Shown here one piece after another: positions 22,071-34,687 of a stretch of DNA of 64,000 bases. The notes below the pieces were generated by a model that was not told where the DNA came from, searched no databases, and saw nothing but the letters and a program-made list of their open reading frames with translations. Source of the DNA: Casuarina equisetifolia (taxonomy: Eukaryota > Streptophyta > Magnoliopsida > Fagales > Casuarinaceae). The position numbers and the translations under genes were made by a program. Where the stretch lies: assembly GCA_028551475.1 (NCBI GenBank), contig CM052361.1, forward strand, positions 5,339,501 through 5,403,500, given 5' to 3'. Position 1 is the stretch's first letter; every line of letters starts with the position of its first letter.

Positions 22071-25000
22071 ATGTCTGTGGCCTTCCTATGGACTGTCACC
22101 TCAAGCGTCGAGATATCCAACAGTTTTGGGTTCTTGGATTCGGTCAGAGATCGAAACCGGGCTTTAGATTCTTCAGTGCCTGTATCCCGAGATTCTAGAT
22201 TGATCAGGGCTAAGAAAGGTAGGAAACAGAGATGGAACCTGTGCTCTCTCAGTACAAATTTGAATTATTCATCCGTTGGTGGGTCTGGCTTAGAGAGTGG
22301 AAGCCAATTGCCGGTATTATCTAGCATGGTAGCAAACCCTGCAGGAGAAATGGCTATATCGTCAGAGCAGAAGGTTTACAATGTAGTGCTGAAGCAGGCC
22401 GCCTTGGTTGAGAAGCAACTGAGGCCTAGAGAGGATCTTGATGTGAAGCCAGATATTGTTCTTCCGGGGACACTGAGCCTGTTAGGCGAAGCTTATGATC
22501 GTTGTGGACAAGTTTGCGCGGAGTACGCAAAGACATTTTACCTCGGTTAGCCTTCTCCTCTCTGTCCTCAAAACGGAGTTTCAGTTCGAGCTTTGATTTT
22601 AGAGACATAAATGCAGTCTCTGCTATGTCTTCGAATTCCAGTTGTAATTGATTTTTGCACTTTTCAGGAACTCTGCTAATGACCCCTGAAAGGCGTAGGG
22701 CTATCTGGGCAATATATGGTGAGTAACTGTGACCTTCAATCACAAAACACCTTTCTTATCATAATCTAAAGATGATATAAACATATTTACCTCTGATAAG
22801 AAACATGAAGCTTGAGAACATAATTCTTGCAGAAATTCAATACTGATTAGTATGCAGAATGGAGATTACACTGACTAAGATATTCTTTATTTAGTTAGAA
22901 ACTTATAGTCCTAACATTTGATACATGATTGTCTATTTATTCTGTTAAGGTTGGGTTCATATTGAACTTAAGTTCATGTTTCTTGAACACGTTGGATGCT
23001 CTTTTCTTTATTCTGTGCAAATGTATGCACTTCTGATGATTACCAAACGTGTACTCGACATCTCCTTGAAACTTTTGAGTTTAGTGCTTGTCCAAGAAAT
23101 GCAACCACACGCTTGTGGTATGGATTTCACGCAGTAGAACGTTTCTATGATTGGAAGTCTGACTTCCCCACCCATTTGTTGAACAGTAAGGAAGGTTGGG
23201 ACCTTATTAACATTTCTAGAATGTATGTATCAGATGCAGCAACCACCAAATAAAGTCTTGCCTGTAGAGGAGGCTTTATACTCTTGTGAGACAAATCAAA
23301 ATGATTTTAAGGACATGAGTATTTGAAGATGCCCACAATTATTTTCCAAAATTTGGCTGTGCTAGGAAACTACTTTGAAACTTAATTTCTTTTATCACAC
23401 TGTTACAAGAGAATGCATACAGTTTCTTCACGCTAACAGGTTCAGTCCTAGTTCTTTACAACATGGAAAAAAATTAAATTAGAAAGTCATAAACTAACTG
23501 ATTTACCCCCATTATTCTAGCTCCCAAATACTGTAGTCTGGGTGGTTCTTAGCTTTCAAACCTAGAATGTATTATATCTCTTTTAGATCTGCCATTTTAT
23601 GATTTTGGCTTTAGTCATTGTACCAAATAGGAAAATACCATCTTTTGTTTCATTCAATAAGCCTAGAAATCCAAATGTTTGTGAACTGTTTCTGTGTATG
23701 TTACTTCAAGGTCAAGAAAGTTAAATTGTTTCATATTTTTAATCTTTATAATCCCAATTTATTTGATGTTAAGGTTTCAATTAAGTTTGTACCTTTCTTA
23801 TGACGTTGTTGCACATAAAGTTTGGTGTAGGAGGACAGATGAGCTTGTTGATGGACCGAATGCCTCGCACATAACACCAACAGCATTGGATAGGTGGGAA
23901 GCGCGGCTGGAAGATCTTTTTAATGGTCGTCCATTTGACATGCTTGATGCCGCTTTATCTGATACAGTTACCAAATTCCCTGTTGATATTCAGGTTAGAC
24001 TTTATTTTTCAGAAGTCCATGAAATATCATATGAGGTATCAACTTAGTAAATAGCTCCAAGATGCAGTTGTAAGGTACTAAGATAACAGCACCTTGAAAG
24101 GAAACTGACACTGCATTGTAAAAACTGAAACTTTATAGCATCATTTAAATGTAACTTTTAGTTTCAACTTTTCCTTCTATAGTAAGTCTTTAAAAAGGCT
24201 AACCTATTTTGGCTTATCATTACCTCTTTTGAGTGTTAGGCCTGGTATGTCTAACAAGATGTATGTTTTTAAGTAAAATGAAAAGAGACATAATTTTAAG
24301 CCATTATCTCCCTTATCTCATTTATGGTTTAAGTGGAACATGTTAAATGATAATTTCCTTGACAGAGTTATAGTATGTTCTTTTATATTTGATTTAAGCT
24401 TCTTATCAAAATTTTAATTTAGTTGTATGGACTACATTATTGCAGCCATTCAAAGATATGATTGAAGGAATGAGAATGGATCTTAAGAAGTCACGATACA
24501 AAAATTTTGATGAGCTATACCTCTATTGTTATTATGTTGCTGGGACGGTTGGGTTAATGAGTGTTCCAGTCATGGGCATTGCACCTGAATCACAAGCAAC
24601 AACTGAGAGTGTATATAATGCTGCCTTGGCGTTAGGGATTGCAAATCAACTAACCAATATACTCAGGGATGTTGGAGAAGAGTAAGTACAAAGCTTTACA
24701 AATTTTATATGCCACAACTTTTTAGTCTTACTAGCAATAAATTATAACGATAATGCACAAACCACAAAAGTTATTTCATGGCTTGAATTATTAAGCCATC
24801 CTATTGTAAATTATCATATTGTGAAATTTGTTAGAACTCTTTTGAAATATAATATAAGAACAAAGTAGATATTTACCCACACTATGGCATTTAATTAGTT
24901 GATCATATGTGGTACAATCAACATGTTTAGAGATGCTATTGTACAAGCATTTGTTAGCACCTAGTCTTGTTTTAGAATCGGAATTTCTAGAAAGTTGATA

Positions 25001-25791
25001 TCCTTTAGGTTTCTTTTACCTAGAATTATATTTCAAGTTGTCTATTTCCCAATCCTAATTAATACATATGCATATGCTCCATGGTTGCCTATAGAAGAGA
25101 TGATGATCTAAATGATTTGGAAATTTATACAACCATCAACTTCCTACCATTTGGCAATTATGATCCTATTTTAACAAGTTTATTTTTACACAGTGCTGGC
25201 AGAGGGAGGGTTTACCTACCACAAGATGAGCTTGCTCTTGCTGGGCTTTCAGATGATGACATATTTGCTGGAAAGGTCACAGATAAATGGAGAAATTTCA
25301 TGAAGAATCAAATAAAGAGGGCAAGAATGTTCTTTGATGAGGCAGAGAAAGGGGTGAAAGAGTTGAGTGGAGCTAGCCGATGGCCGGTAAACTATCAAAA
25401 CTCGTATCAATATAATTTTAATACAGTAGATCAATATAATTCCAATATAATGGATCATTCACTAAGCTCTTAAAGGTGAGGGGGAATCTCTTGTGATCAT
25501 ATTAATGATGATAGATGTGCTATGTTGATAAGTGATGGTATTATCATTGGACGTTATATGAGTGTTTTCACAATTAAGGAGAATGCCTGATGGTCTTTGA
25601 TGTTATTGTAGGTTTGGGCATCCTTGCTATTATATCGCCAAATATTGGACGAGATTGAAGCTAATGACTACAACAATTTCACGAAGAGGGCTTATGTAAG
25701 CAAAGCCAAGAAGTTTCTTGCTTTGCCAATAGCATATTCAAGATCTCTTGTCCCACCGTCAAGAACATCATCGCTGTTGACGAAGGCATGA
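22071..25791 (+). CDS. PSY: Phytoene synthase, chloroplastic
   Basis: Condenses two geranylgeranyl diphosphate molecules to 15-cis-phytoene, the committed step of carotenoid synthesis in plastids. Coding exons are 22071-22545, 22668-22718, 23821-23993, 24446-24681, 25194-25386 and 25612-25791, all with GT-AG borders and matching phase, giving 435 residues, normal for the family. The first 70 or so residues look like a plastid transit peptide. Both Asp-rich substrate-Mg motifs are present: DELVD at 182-186 and DVGED at 308-312, followed by the conserved [11 protein letters not shown] and DKWRNFM segments. The start is the ATG of MSVAFLW, the family's usual N-terminus. No stop or frameshift is seen. 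It is the only intact copy of three in the window; a copia element lies in its distal upstream region. Confidence 0.97.
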
Positions 25792-26283
25792 TTTGAATCT
25801 TAAGATAGGATTGTAGAACATATTATATGGGAATGACTTCGTGAAAATAGAAAAAGGAAAAGTATAAGCTGTATATATGGAACCTTTTGTTGCAGCTAGT
25901 TTTCACCATCAAAGGATCTCAATGATTCCTTCAAAAGCAAGCAATGCTTCTCTTCTAAAAAATAAGTGCAAACTACATGCAAGCTTCCTTTCTCAAAACT
26001 GATCATGAACCATTAATGACTCCCTCGGAAGCTGTATTCGAGAATTAAAACAATAAGACAATGAAAGGAAAATAGATTAAAATGGAATGGAATATAATAA
26101 AATTTTCATTTGATTATTTATCTGCTGTCACAAAAGTGTATGCGATTATGCACATGTTTTAAAGAAGAAAAGACTTTTATTCCTTGAGGAAACATTTCCA
26201 TGGGACATATTTTTCACGTTACTCGTTGAGAGTTAAGCTAGTACCATTTCTTTCAGAACATCTTATATAAATGGTTGCCTTCA
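25792..26283. repeat. PSY 3' flank shared with pseudogene A
   Basis: 25792-26045 matches 13136-13390 downstream of the decayed copy, for example 'gcaagcttcctttct' and 'gactcc' blocks, so the duplication included the 3' UTR. Homology ends at about 26045. The remainder is AT-rich with nothing recognisable. Confidence 0.65.
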
Positions 26284-26640
26284 TTTATCAAAATGCAAGA
26301 ATTTCAGACATCATCTTTTATTGTTTTTGAAGCCACACTATCCAACTCCACATCGTAGAGCTTTTCCGGATTCATGGCTTACTCTTCATTTCCCACATAC
26401 CATTCATGCATTAGATCATTCTAATAAGTCTTTCCATGGCTCTCTTTCTCCCATAGTTCGTGAACTTGAGGATAGAACCAGTAGACTAATAGGGGAGAAT
26501 AACCTGACAGGAACTGTACCGCGCTCCTTGGGTTTTTCATGGTCTTTCAATCGCTAGCCTTGAACAAATACACACTATCGGGAAATTTGCCATTGTCCCT
26601 TCGAAATAGCACACAATTGGAGGCTTAAAAGATTATCTTA
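26284..26640 (+). pseudogene. LRR receptor-like protein scrap
   Basis: The sequence follows the broken RLP at about 5717-6130 ('atccaatgccaaaatttcag' region): degenerate LDLS / SFHGS / GENNLTGTVP repeats and then GNLPLSLRNSTQLE-like sequence near 26580-26625. It has stops and frameshifts in every frame and neither end of the gene. It is a decayed internal fragment of another array member. Confidence 0.7.
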
Positions 26641-27416
26641 AATTGTGTTGCTCTCGGCAGTCTTTTGAACTTGTTCCTCTGAAATTGCTCCGATAGCTTT
26701 TACCTTGCGTTACGGTGTTAACAGACCAAAGAAGTTTCCAAAAGTACTCCAGAGATTATTTCCAATCAAGTTTTTCCCGGAGCTGCATGGCAGCTGACCA
26801 GATATGGCAGAAGAAAAATGAACTGGAGTTATAAATCATGCATAATCACTATTTCACTAGCCGGAAAGGCCAAGGAAATGCCAGGCTTCCGGTGACTGTT
26901 TCCTCTGCATTAGTCCAAAAGCCTAGTAAGAAATCCGTTACACGAACATGACGACGTCGTCCTATTCAGATTGTTAGTAGAAGGTGCCCGAAAACAAAGA
27001 TGTTGACATATGAATATGACATGGAAAATAGTGAGGGAATAGAGAGGATGAATGAACATTGGAGCATGGCCTCTTACAGATTAATGGGGAATGATGTCGT
27101 TCACCCCGTAACAGTGGTTGGAAGTGCAGCAACCACTTCTGCCGAGCCAGTGCATGTATGCGAGGCCTGCTGTGGATGTCTTACCCATCGGTTTCACCGC
27201 TTCCAGATGAGGTATTTGAGCTTGAGGTTTTCTGAACCACAAGTATGAACATCACGGCTATATTTCATTCAAGGTTCACCCTTTCCAATCCAGCATGGAG
27301 GAAGATGTATCTGGGAGTTTAATGGCCACTCCTCCCACAGGGATGGAGAGAGGGAGGAGGAGAGAGAGAGAGAGAAAATTAAGCTGGCCTTGTTCAAATG
27401 TCCAGGTAAATATTCC
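26641..27416. other. Intergenic, nothing recognised
   Basis: Between the RLP scrap and the SDG40 stop codon. A short open frame at 27000-27248 has Cys-rich content but no family resemblance. A (GA)n tract lies at about 27360-27377. The last part is probably SDG40 3' UTR. Confidence 0.4.
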
Positions 27417-30400
27417 TCAGGAGAGAGATTTGATCATCTCAGTGCAATAACAGATGCAATCAAGAAGGATGTTCTTGTATCTGACCCTCCACTGGACAGC
27501 CAATTTCCACCGGTCGATAGACCTTCTCATTTTCCTGGACAGAAGTACGTCATTACCACCTTCTCCATCTCGCAAATTATTGGCTTCCAAGAATGCCGAA
27601 ATCTCTCTAGAAGCAGAATAAATTTTCCCAAGTTCTTGGATTTTGTCAAGGGAACTTAGTAGCAAACTGTCTTCTTCAATTGATGTTGGCAAATTCTTCA
27701 AAATTTCACTGCACTTATTGGCTATCCATTTCATAACATGTATCTCATTATCTGTTGAGAGTTGAGAACCTGAATAAGCAAGGTGTCCTACGGATCTCCG
27801 CTTGTTTGCTGGGGTTGCCCATAATCGCAAAGCAGACAACAGGGAAAAGGATGGCCTTCCATTTTGATGAATATACAACGAGTCCTTTGGCCAGGAGCTG
27901 GACGAATAAATTTCAGGTTCCAAGGGAATAAAAACTTGGTCGTTTGGATTTTCATTCAGAAGAAAGCCATAGTGTTCAAGAAGCTCCAAATTTGTGTATG
28001 TCCCATAGCATAAAAGAACCTGCAGAGAATAATATAACGTTTCAATTCCATTTTCCCAAGCACCCAGAAAAGGTAATACAACATAATAAAAGTTCTGGGG
28101 CCCCTTAGGCTTCAGAACTGCTATGAAGTCATTTGTTTAGAGATTCACATCCACATCATAATCAACCACTTGTTTTGGTTTCCCCAGTTTGATTTTCAAA
28201 CTTAAAACTTGGAAGTTTGAAAAAACAATCTTATAAGATCACTGCATAAATTCATATTTGTATCAACAATGGCAAACTATATTTCATGCACCAAAACATA
28301 TATTGATTTTTATCTTTTTCTGTTTCTGGATCTCATAGTTGATACCTAATTCAGTTGGTCTTAAATTTCAATGGCGTTACGTCTCATCTTGAAGTAACAT
28401 AACTTCAGAGGTCACCCTACCAAATGAGACCTCATTTATGTGCTTTTGACCTTCCAAACACTTAGAAACCTAATCCCACCCAACAACCAAAAAAAAAAAA
28501 ACCACCCTGCGTACTTTTTCCCAAGGAGACATCCTCAAAGGATATACAAGCACCTAAGATTAATTTGGAGTGAGATGTCACCCTAGTTCACGATATGTGA
28601 TTCTTCATCCAGTAAGGAGGAATGACCTAACTATTTTTCTGCTTGCTTTTCTTTTCCTTATAGCTCCACACTAAGCTCCACTCTGCCCCACTCCGCCCCC
28701 CCCCCCCCCCCTCCCCCCCCCAACACAAAAAAAACACTGCCTTTTTATAACACAGAATCTACCAGTAGCACCCTTGGTGTTTCAAGCAAACTTGGTTTAT
28801 TTCCTATTTCAAGAAGCTACTGCATCGGTCAGGTTCCATAGCCTAGGCTTCTGCATTGTGCTACATACAGGTTGTGGAAGATGTTTTGAACACAAATGAT
28901 TAATTCCATACAACATTATAGCTAGAAACACTTTTAGCAGCCGCAAATTCTAAAAACACTCTCATATTTGTCATCCCAACATATCAAGTTCGTACAGGTT
29001 TCTACCTACACACTCAAAAAGGTTTTATGATCTAGGCATCACTTTGAATGTTTGAACGAAAAATTTCATGTCTAGGCATCAAAGATAACCTTGATCTTTT
29101 ATTGAACAAGTGAAACATTGACAAGCATCATAACAAATTTTAGACAGCAGTAGCTGTTAACAGCTGAATTTCAAACATTGAGAAAAAGTTAAAAATAACA
29201 AAAGGCCCAAAAAGTTAGCAAGGATCCATGAAGGCCATTAAAATGTGGCAACATGGAAATTAAAAAAATAAATAAAAGTTCAGTCTTCAGAACTCAGCAG
29301 ATAAACAACTTGTGCTAAGAATTCTCAGCACCAAAAGGGTCCCATTTAATGGCAAAAGTAATCTCAAGATGATCCAGTATTAGGAATCCTACTTTCCTGG
29401 AGTTCTAAAAGAATTACAACCGAAAAGATAGCTGGCAGCAGTGTTTCATTAAAGAAGAAAGAAACAAAACTAAAGGACGTCCAGCCAGAAAAGTAGGTTC
29501 GAAATGTATACGACTGGCTCCTAAACAAGGTTCGACCCTTGTCAACCGCCTAAAACCTTTCCCAGTAAATAAAGGTTTATATTCCAGGTAAGAGAGAATT
29601 CTGGGGGAAAAGGAAAAGAACCCAAAATCTGCGGGCATTGAGAGCTAATTGTGTTGCAAAAAGAAAGAAACATTCCGTTAGCAGTCAGAAAAGTTCCATG
29701 GCCAGATAATGTCTTCTCAAGGGAGCGAAACAGAGAAGAGCTGCTGGAGCGAGGAGGCTTAAAGCAAGTCTGAGGACAGACTTCCTCAAAAAGAGGAAGA
29801 AAGAGAGGAAATTATTGCCGCAATTTATATCTCCTGCCCTTCAAAAAGGGAGCTCCCAAGAAGCATCAATGGAGGAAAATAAGATAGTAAGCCATCGTGG
29901 ACACGTGATCTTCTGTTCTGTCTTCCCCTTCAGACTTATTTATGCAGCATTTTTTAATCATTTTTGTGCCTTTACTTCTTTATTGATGATCGCTCTTATA
30001 CTTAGTTTGTAACCCCCAGGAAAACTACTTAATGAATTTTCTCAAAGAAAAAATGTAAGCCACTCAAAATAAGGGTTCGTGCATAAGGGAAATGAAGCTT
30101 GGAGCATTAAACCAAATACATAATGAACGAAACATTTGAATTATATAACAGCAACTAACTGCTTATTTTAAAAAAAATATAAAATAAAATAAAATAAAAA
30201 AATGTTAGCTGAATAATGTCCTTGAAAGTTGGCGGTACCTGCTCTCCTTGTCTATAATTTTGCCGAGCATAGAAGCAGTATGCAGCAACATCCTCTTGAT
30301 ACCCACCATCTGTTAACCTCTGATCATGAGCATCAAATGGTTCCCCAGTGGAAACAGGTGTACAGTTTCCATTCAGCGGAGAAGATATCTGAAATGACGG

Positions 30401-31839
30401 GATACACTTCCTACTGTCTACTTCTTCAGAAGAAACCACCTCCTCTCCTGGTGCAGCATAATTAAATAAGTCTCCCACAGGACATAAGCATCCTGCTTCA
30501 TCCCATGGTACATGCAACGTACGTGAAGAAATCTTCCAGTAGGACCGATATAAAAGATTTAGATTACTGACAAAACACAAACTAGAGCAAGAAACAACTA
30601 GAAATGGAGTCTACAAAAGCATCAATAAGGATCCAAAAGAAACAAAATAAGGCACACCAAATGAATGGAGCTACTAACAGATATCGAACATCAGAGTAAC
30701 TAACATAAACGCATTTATACTAGTCTCAAGCAACATCTCAAACCATCTCTTTGTTAGACTATTCAATCAAAGCCGGAGAATGTTTAATCACAATTCATTA
30801 TCTGACATTGTGAAAGCAAAAGAAAAGAAGCACATAAAATATTAGTGGAGACCTATCTTATTATGCAGTAGTTGTAACAGAAGGATAAGAAACTCACAGT
30901 TGATGCAGCCCAAAGCCAAGCCCTAAAAGTCAGAAGTTGAGGCTTAAGATTAATTTCTTTCATCAGTTGATTGGCTTCTTTCCACTCTGATCTAGCCTTT
31001 GATATTGCCTTTTCTGCCGCCCAGATAGCATCAGCAACCTAGAAACCATTTAAACGCTTGAGAAACCATTTTAGCCACACAGATAACATCTGACATACTT
31101 CCTACCGAAATCATACAAACTAAAAATTGTAAATCCGAACTGAACTTGGAAAGCTTGCTTCTCGAATTCCCCAAAAGTTGATAAGATATCATAATCGCGC
31201 GGCAAGTGGATCAGATAAGGGTACCACCATGAACCCTTTCCTTTTCCCATTTCATATAATAAACAAACAGTCAGTACCTGCATTAGAAATTTGAAGCATC
31301 AATTGGGCATATATAAACTTATTGTCCAACTAGGTGTACGCAGTTGACAAACCAATGAAAATTTATTTAAAGAAGGTAACCTGGATAGAAGAGAGAGAAG
31401 AGTACTTATTAACCGCAGCAGAGAGCTTAAGATCCTTCAGCAAGCTTTCTCTGGTCATCAAAGCCGATTTTGGGACCCTAAGAATAAGCTCTCCCCTTCT
31501 AAGATCACAGGCAGCACCCAAACCTCGACTGCAGCATTCGCATTAACATGGGTAGGAGAAATAGGATAGACTAAGTTAAGTATAAAGAATTTCTCGCAAA
31601 AAACTCACCTTCCCAAACTCTTTTTTTTTTTTCTAGAAAATACAAGAAAAGAAAATAAAGATTCAATCTTTGATTTCGTGAATTAGATAGAGAAAGACGT
31701 TAGAAAATAATTGAAAATTTCCCTCCACTCAGAAGAGCCTACAGCAATATGGGTCGGCTGGGTCGAGCATTTCATTCATTAAAACACAAATATGCATCGT
31801 AAAACAGAAGATGGAATACGAAATTTTCGCTGAAACCAA

Positions 31840-31876
<37 letters not shown>

Positions 31877-32069
31877 AGTCCAAGACGACGAGAGAGATGA
31901 AATTGAATTGCCAGTACCCGCCAGCGAGAGGAAAATAGGAGAGGGAAAGAGCGTGTCCCAGACAGGAAGAAGGGACCACTACTGTTGAGTCCGAAATTCC
32001 AATGTCTGCTGCCCACTTCAGAAAGCTTTCAAAGCTCATGTCTTGTTCTTGTTCCTGCTCCATCTCCAT
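27417..32069 (-). CDS. SDG40: SET DOMAIN GROUP 40, SETD3/LSMT-like methyltransferase
   Basis: A protein-lysine or histidine methyltransferase-like enzyme with a split SET domain plus a Rubisco-LSMT substrate-binding domain; the substrate in plants is not established. Exons from the 5' end are 31918-32069, 31381-31528, 31146-31277, 30898-31038, 30239-30532 and 27417-28019, giving 489 residues, close to Arabidopsis SDG40 as I recall it. The N-SET part (GRGLGAACDLRRGELILRVP) spans the exon 1-2 border. The SET core SSRTLHVPW, then PVGDLFNYAAPGEE with N215-Y216, is in exon 5; the closing LLCYGTYTN (Y294-G295) starts exon 6, which also holds the C-terminal domain. Intron 5 is 2.2 kb. The 5' end is duplicated as remnants at 719-866 and 14867-15009. 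A downstream in-frame Met (the DMSFESF position) is an alternative start. Confidence 0.93.
28696..28721 (-). repeat. C/G homopolymer tract in SDG40 intron 5
   Basis: Sixteen C, one T and nine C on the plus strand, so the SDG40 pre-mRNA carries a G-rich tract able in principle to form a G-quadruplex. Run length may be affected by sequencing error. Confidence 0.8.
31843..31873. repeat. (GA)n microsatellite in SDG40 intron 1
   Basis: About 15 GA units, 45 bases inside the first intron from the exon 1 donor. On the transcript strand it is a CT tract. Confidence 0.9.
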
Positions 32070-32496
32070 CCCCTGCTTCTCTTGCTTCCTTCCTAGTTAT
32101 GCCCGATTCCCTGTGCTTCGTTCCATACCCCCTCAAAAGGAGTGCATGGGAGTCTACAAAACTACTTAGTTAAGCATATTGCAGTGTCCCCAGGTAGAAT
32201 TATAGATTAAAGTTTCTCATGGGAAATTTTGCTAAATGAAAATAAGAAATCTAGAATGTTTTCTAGACATATGTTTCAACCTTGATCTCCTAATAGCTTT
32301 GGACCCATGAGTTTAAATTTTCAATTTCTTGTTAGATTGCGTATATCTTAGTTATGGGTTATGACGAATTACCCTAGTATTCGAGCACCACAATCCCAAA
32401 ACCTAAAGTTAGATACTTGAAATCATGATTTATTTAATATTTTTTAATCAATGGAACGATAAGAAGATTCTGCAATTAATTTATTTAGTTATTCTT
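32070..32496. repeat. SDG40 upstream region / spacer copy D
   Basis: The native SDG40 5' flank. It shares the 'gttaagcatattgcag' block (32172-32190), the 'aaataagaaatctag' block and the 'aaaacctaaagttaga' block with the other three spacer copies. At about 32497 it passes straight into PSY intron 2 sequence, so the PSY promoter, exon 1 and exon 2 have been deleted from this unit. Confidence 0.75.
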
Positions 32497-33682
32497 TATG
32501 ATCTCAATTTATTTGAGATTAAGGTTTGAGTTAACTTTGTACCTTTTTTATGGTAAATGTTGCACATAAAGTTTGGGGTAGAAGGAAAAATAAGCTCGTT
32601 GATGGGCTTAATGCCTTGCACATAGCACTAACAATATTAGATAGGCGAAAGGCACTGTTGCAAGGTCATCCATTTGACGTGCTTGATATTGCCGTGTTTG
32701 ATACAATTACCAAATTTCCTAGTGATATAGGTTAGACCTTATTTTGGAGAAATCCACAAAATATCATATTAGGTCTCAATTAAATTTTTACACTATCCTA
32801 TCTTATCAAAATAGTAAATAGCTCTAAAATGCAGCTGCAAGTTACTAAGATAACAACACGTAGGGAGCAAACTATCACTATATTGTAAAATTTGGAGCTT
32901 CATAGTGCATTACGGCATCAAACAAATGTAGCTTTCCATTTCAAACCTTTCTTTCCAAAGTCTTTGAAGAGGCTAAAACTTTTAGGCTTGCCATTACCTC
33001 TTCTGGCAAGCCTTTTATAATCAAGGGGCTGCATGTTAGAAGGACCAATCGAATTTGCAAACTTCAGCTCACCTAGAAATTTCATTGTTATTCCCAATTC
33101 CAAGCAATATTCTGTCTTCCCAAAGATTTAGTATTGTCTAACAAGCATTATGTTTTGAAGTAAAATAAAAAAGACATTAAATTTTAATCATTATCTCCCT
33201 CGTCTTATTTATGGTTTTAGTGAAACTAGTTCAATGATAATTCCTTGAACAAAGTTATAGAATGTTCTTTTCATATTTTGTATTTTACTTATTATCAAAA
33301 TTTTAGTCCATTGAATGGATTACATTATTACAACCATTCAAACATTTTATCAAAAGAATGAGAATAAATTTCAGAGAGTTAAGATATAAAAAATTTAATG
33401 AGATATATCTCTATTGTTATTTTACTGCTAGACAGTTGGGTTAATAAGTGTTCTAATCATGGGCATTGCACTTGAACCACAATGAAAAACAAAAAAGTGT
33501 ATATAATGTTGACTTGGTGTTAGGAATTGCATATCAACTAACTAACAAACTTAGGGATGCTGGGGAAGTGTAAATGCAGAGCTTTAGAAATTTATATGCT
33601 TCAATGTTTCAATCTTACTGGCAATATAATTACAACAATGATCATTATACACTCACTAAACCAAAAGTTATGATTAATAGTC
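32497..33682 (+). pseudogene. Phytoene synthase pseudogene B (exons 3-4 only)
   Basis: Homology begins in PSY intron 2, covers exon 3 (32572-32730), intron 3 and exon 4 (33334-33569), and ends in intron 4. Exons 1, 2, 5 and 6 are absent. The first Asp-rich motif reads NKLVD instead of DELVD, exon 3 has internal and terminal deletions, the acceptor before exon 4 is CAA instead of CAG, and exon 4 has stops. It lies head-to-head with SDG40, which probably reflects the ancestral gene order. Confidence 0.9.
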
Positions 33683-34480
33683 AAAACACAACCTTATTAT
33701 CTTAAATCGATCTAAGCACCAATTACCTACTTGAGCTAAGGTACTCAGGCCAACCCACTTGGACTCCATCTATACCAAGCTCGCAAAGGACCCCCTCCGT
33801 AACTACCCTTGGCAGCGTCGACACATTACAGCAAAGATATATTCCACAAATGCTGTCCTTGATCGCCTCACGTACTATTCAATACGGATTGGCTGCCGTC
33901 AATCAGTTCATTCTAGATCACTGATTTAACCACGCTATTAGGGCACCGAGGAAAAGACACATGCTGATGTTTGCAATTGAAAGGAATTGCTACCTTCAAA
34001 TGTTACGAGGTACCAACTCACAAAAGTCTTTTGAAAGTAATTGGTACCTTCAAATCTTACGAGGTACCAACTCACAAAAGTCTTTGTCGTTCAAGTAGAA
34101 AGGTTCATACCTTTGTAGTAGAACTAGTCATGTTTGGTTGCGCTGTAGTTGTTCACTGTTTTCTGCAAAAGGGAGACGAACTGAGGACCACAGTGTAAAA
34201 GGGGGAAAGAATCCTAGTGAAATTTCAAGTGTACCGTCGTTATGCAGGCCCTTCCATCGTTACAAATGACATAGTTCTCATAAAATTCCATACCTCTACT
34301 ATTCCAAGAGTTTACTAAAGCAAACATCTCACCTTGGTGTCCACTAAAATTCCTAGTGAAATACCAAACATATCCCTTCCCTTTCGTCTTCCACCTCCGA
34401 AACCTTAGGATCTTCAGAGAGCTCCACTAAAACCGGAATGTCCAAACAGAACATAAACCCAATTCGAGACCCATACTACT
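33683..34480. other. Intergenic with a short tandem duplication
   Basis: No gene was recognised. A 54-base unit beginning 'taccttcaaat' and containing 'acgaggtaccaactcac' occurs twice head-to-tail at 33991-34044 and 34045-34098 with very few differences. The short open frame 33971-34198 spans this repeat and is not called. Confidence 0.6.
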
Positions 34481-34687
34481 TTGGCCTCTAATGAAGTTCC
34501 TAAAGCTGCTCCAGTAACCATCAAGTTGCTGAATCATTTAAACTTTGACATATGGAGCAAGCAAGTCCTGAATGCGCTCAATGCAAAGAAAAATTTGAGC
34601 TTAAGTAGTCAAGATGCAGCCACGTGGAGGTTTTATGATACGAAATACATCAAAGCTGTTCTTGTCAGCAGCGGGTCCTCCTCATGA
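34481..34687 (+). other. Unrecognised 68-codon open frame
   Basis: The frame encodes a peptide with PVTIKLLNHLNFDIWSKQV, which faintly recalls the N-terminal gag motif of copia elements (LNG.NY..W). No other retroelement feature surrounds it and a stop ends it early. It could be a decayed gag scrap or chance. Confidence 0.25.

Noticed and set aside
29414-29640. 74-codon open frame in SDG40 intron 5
   Set aside because: No family resemblance, no splice support, and it lies within a large intron.
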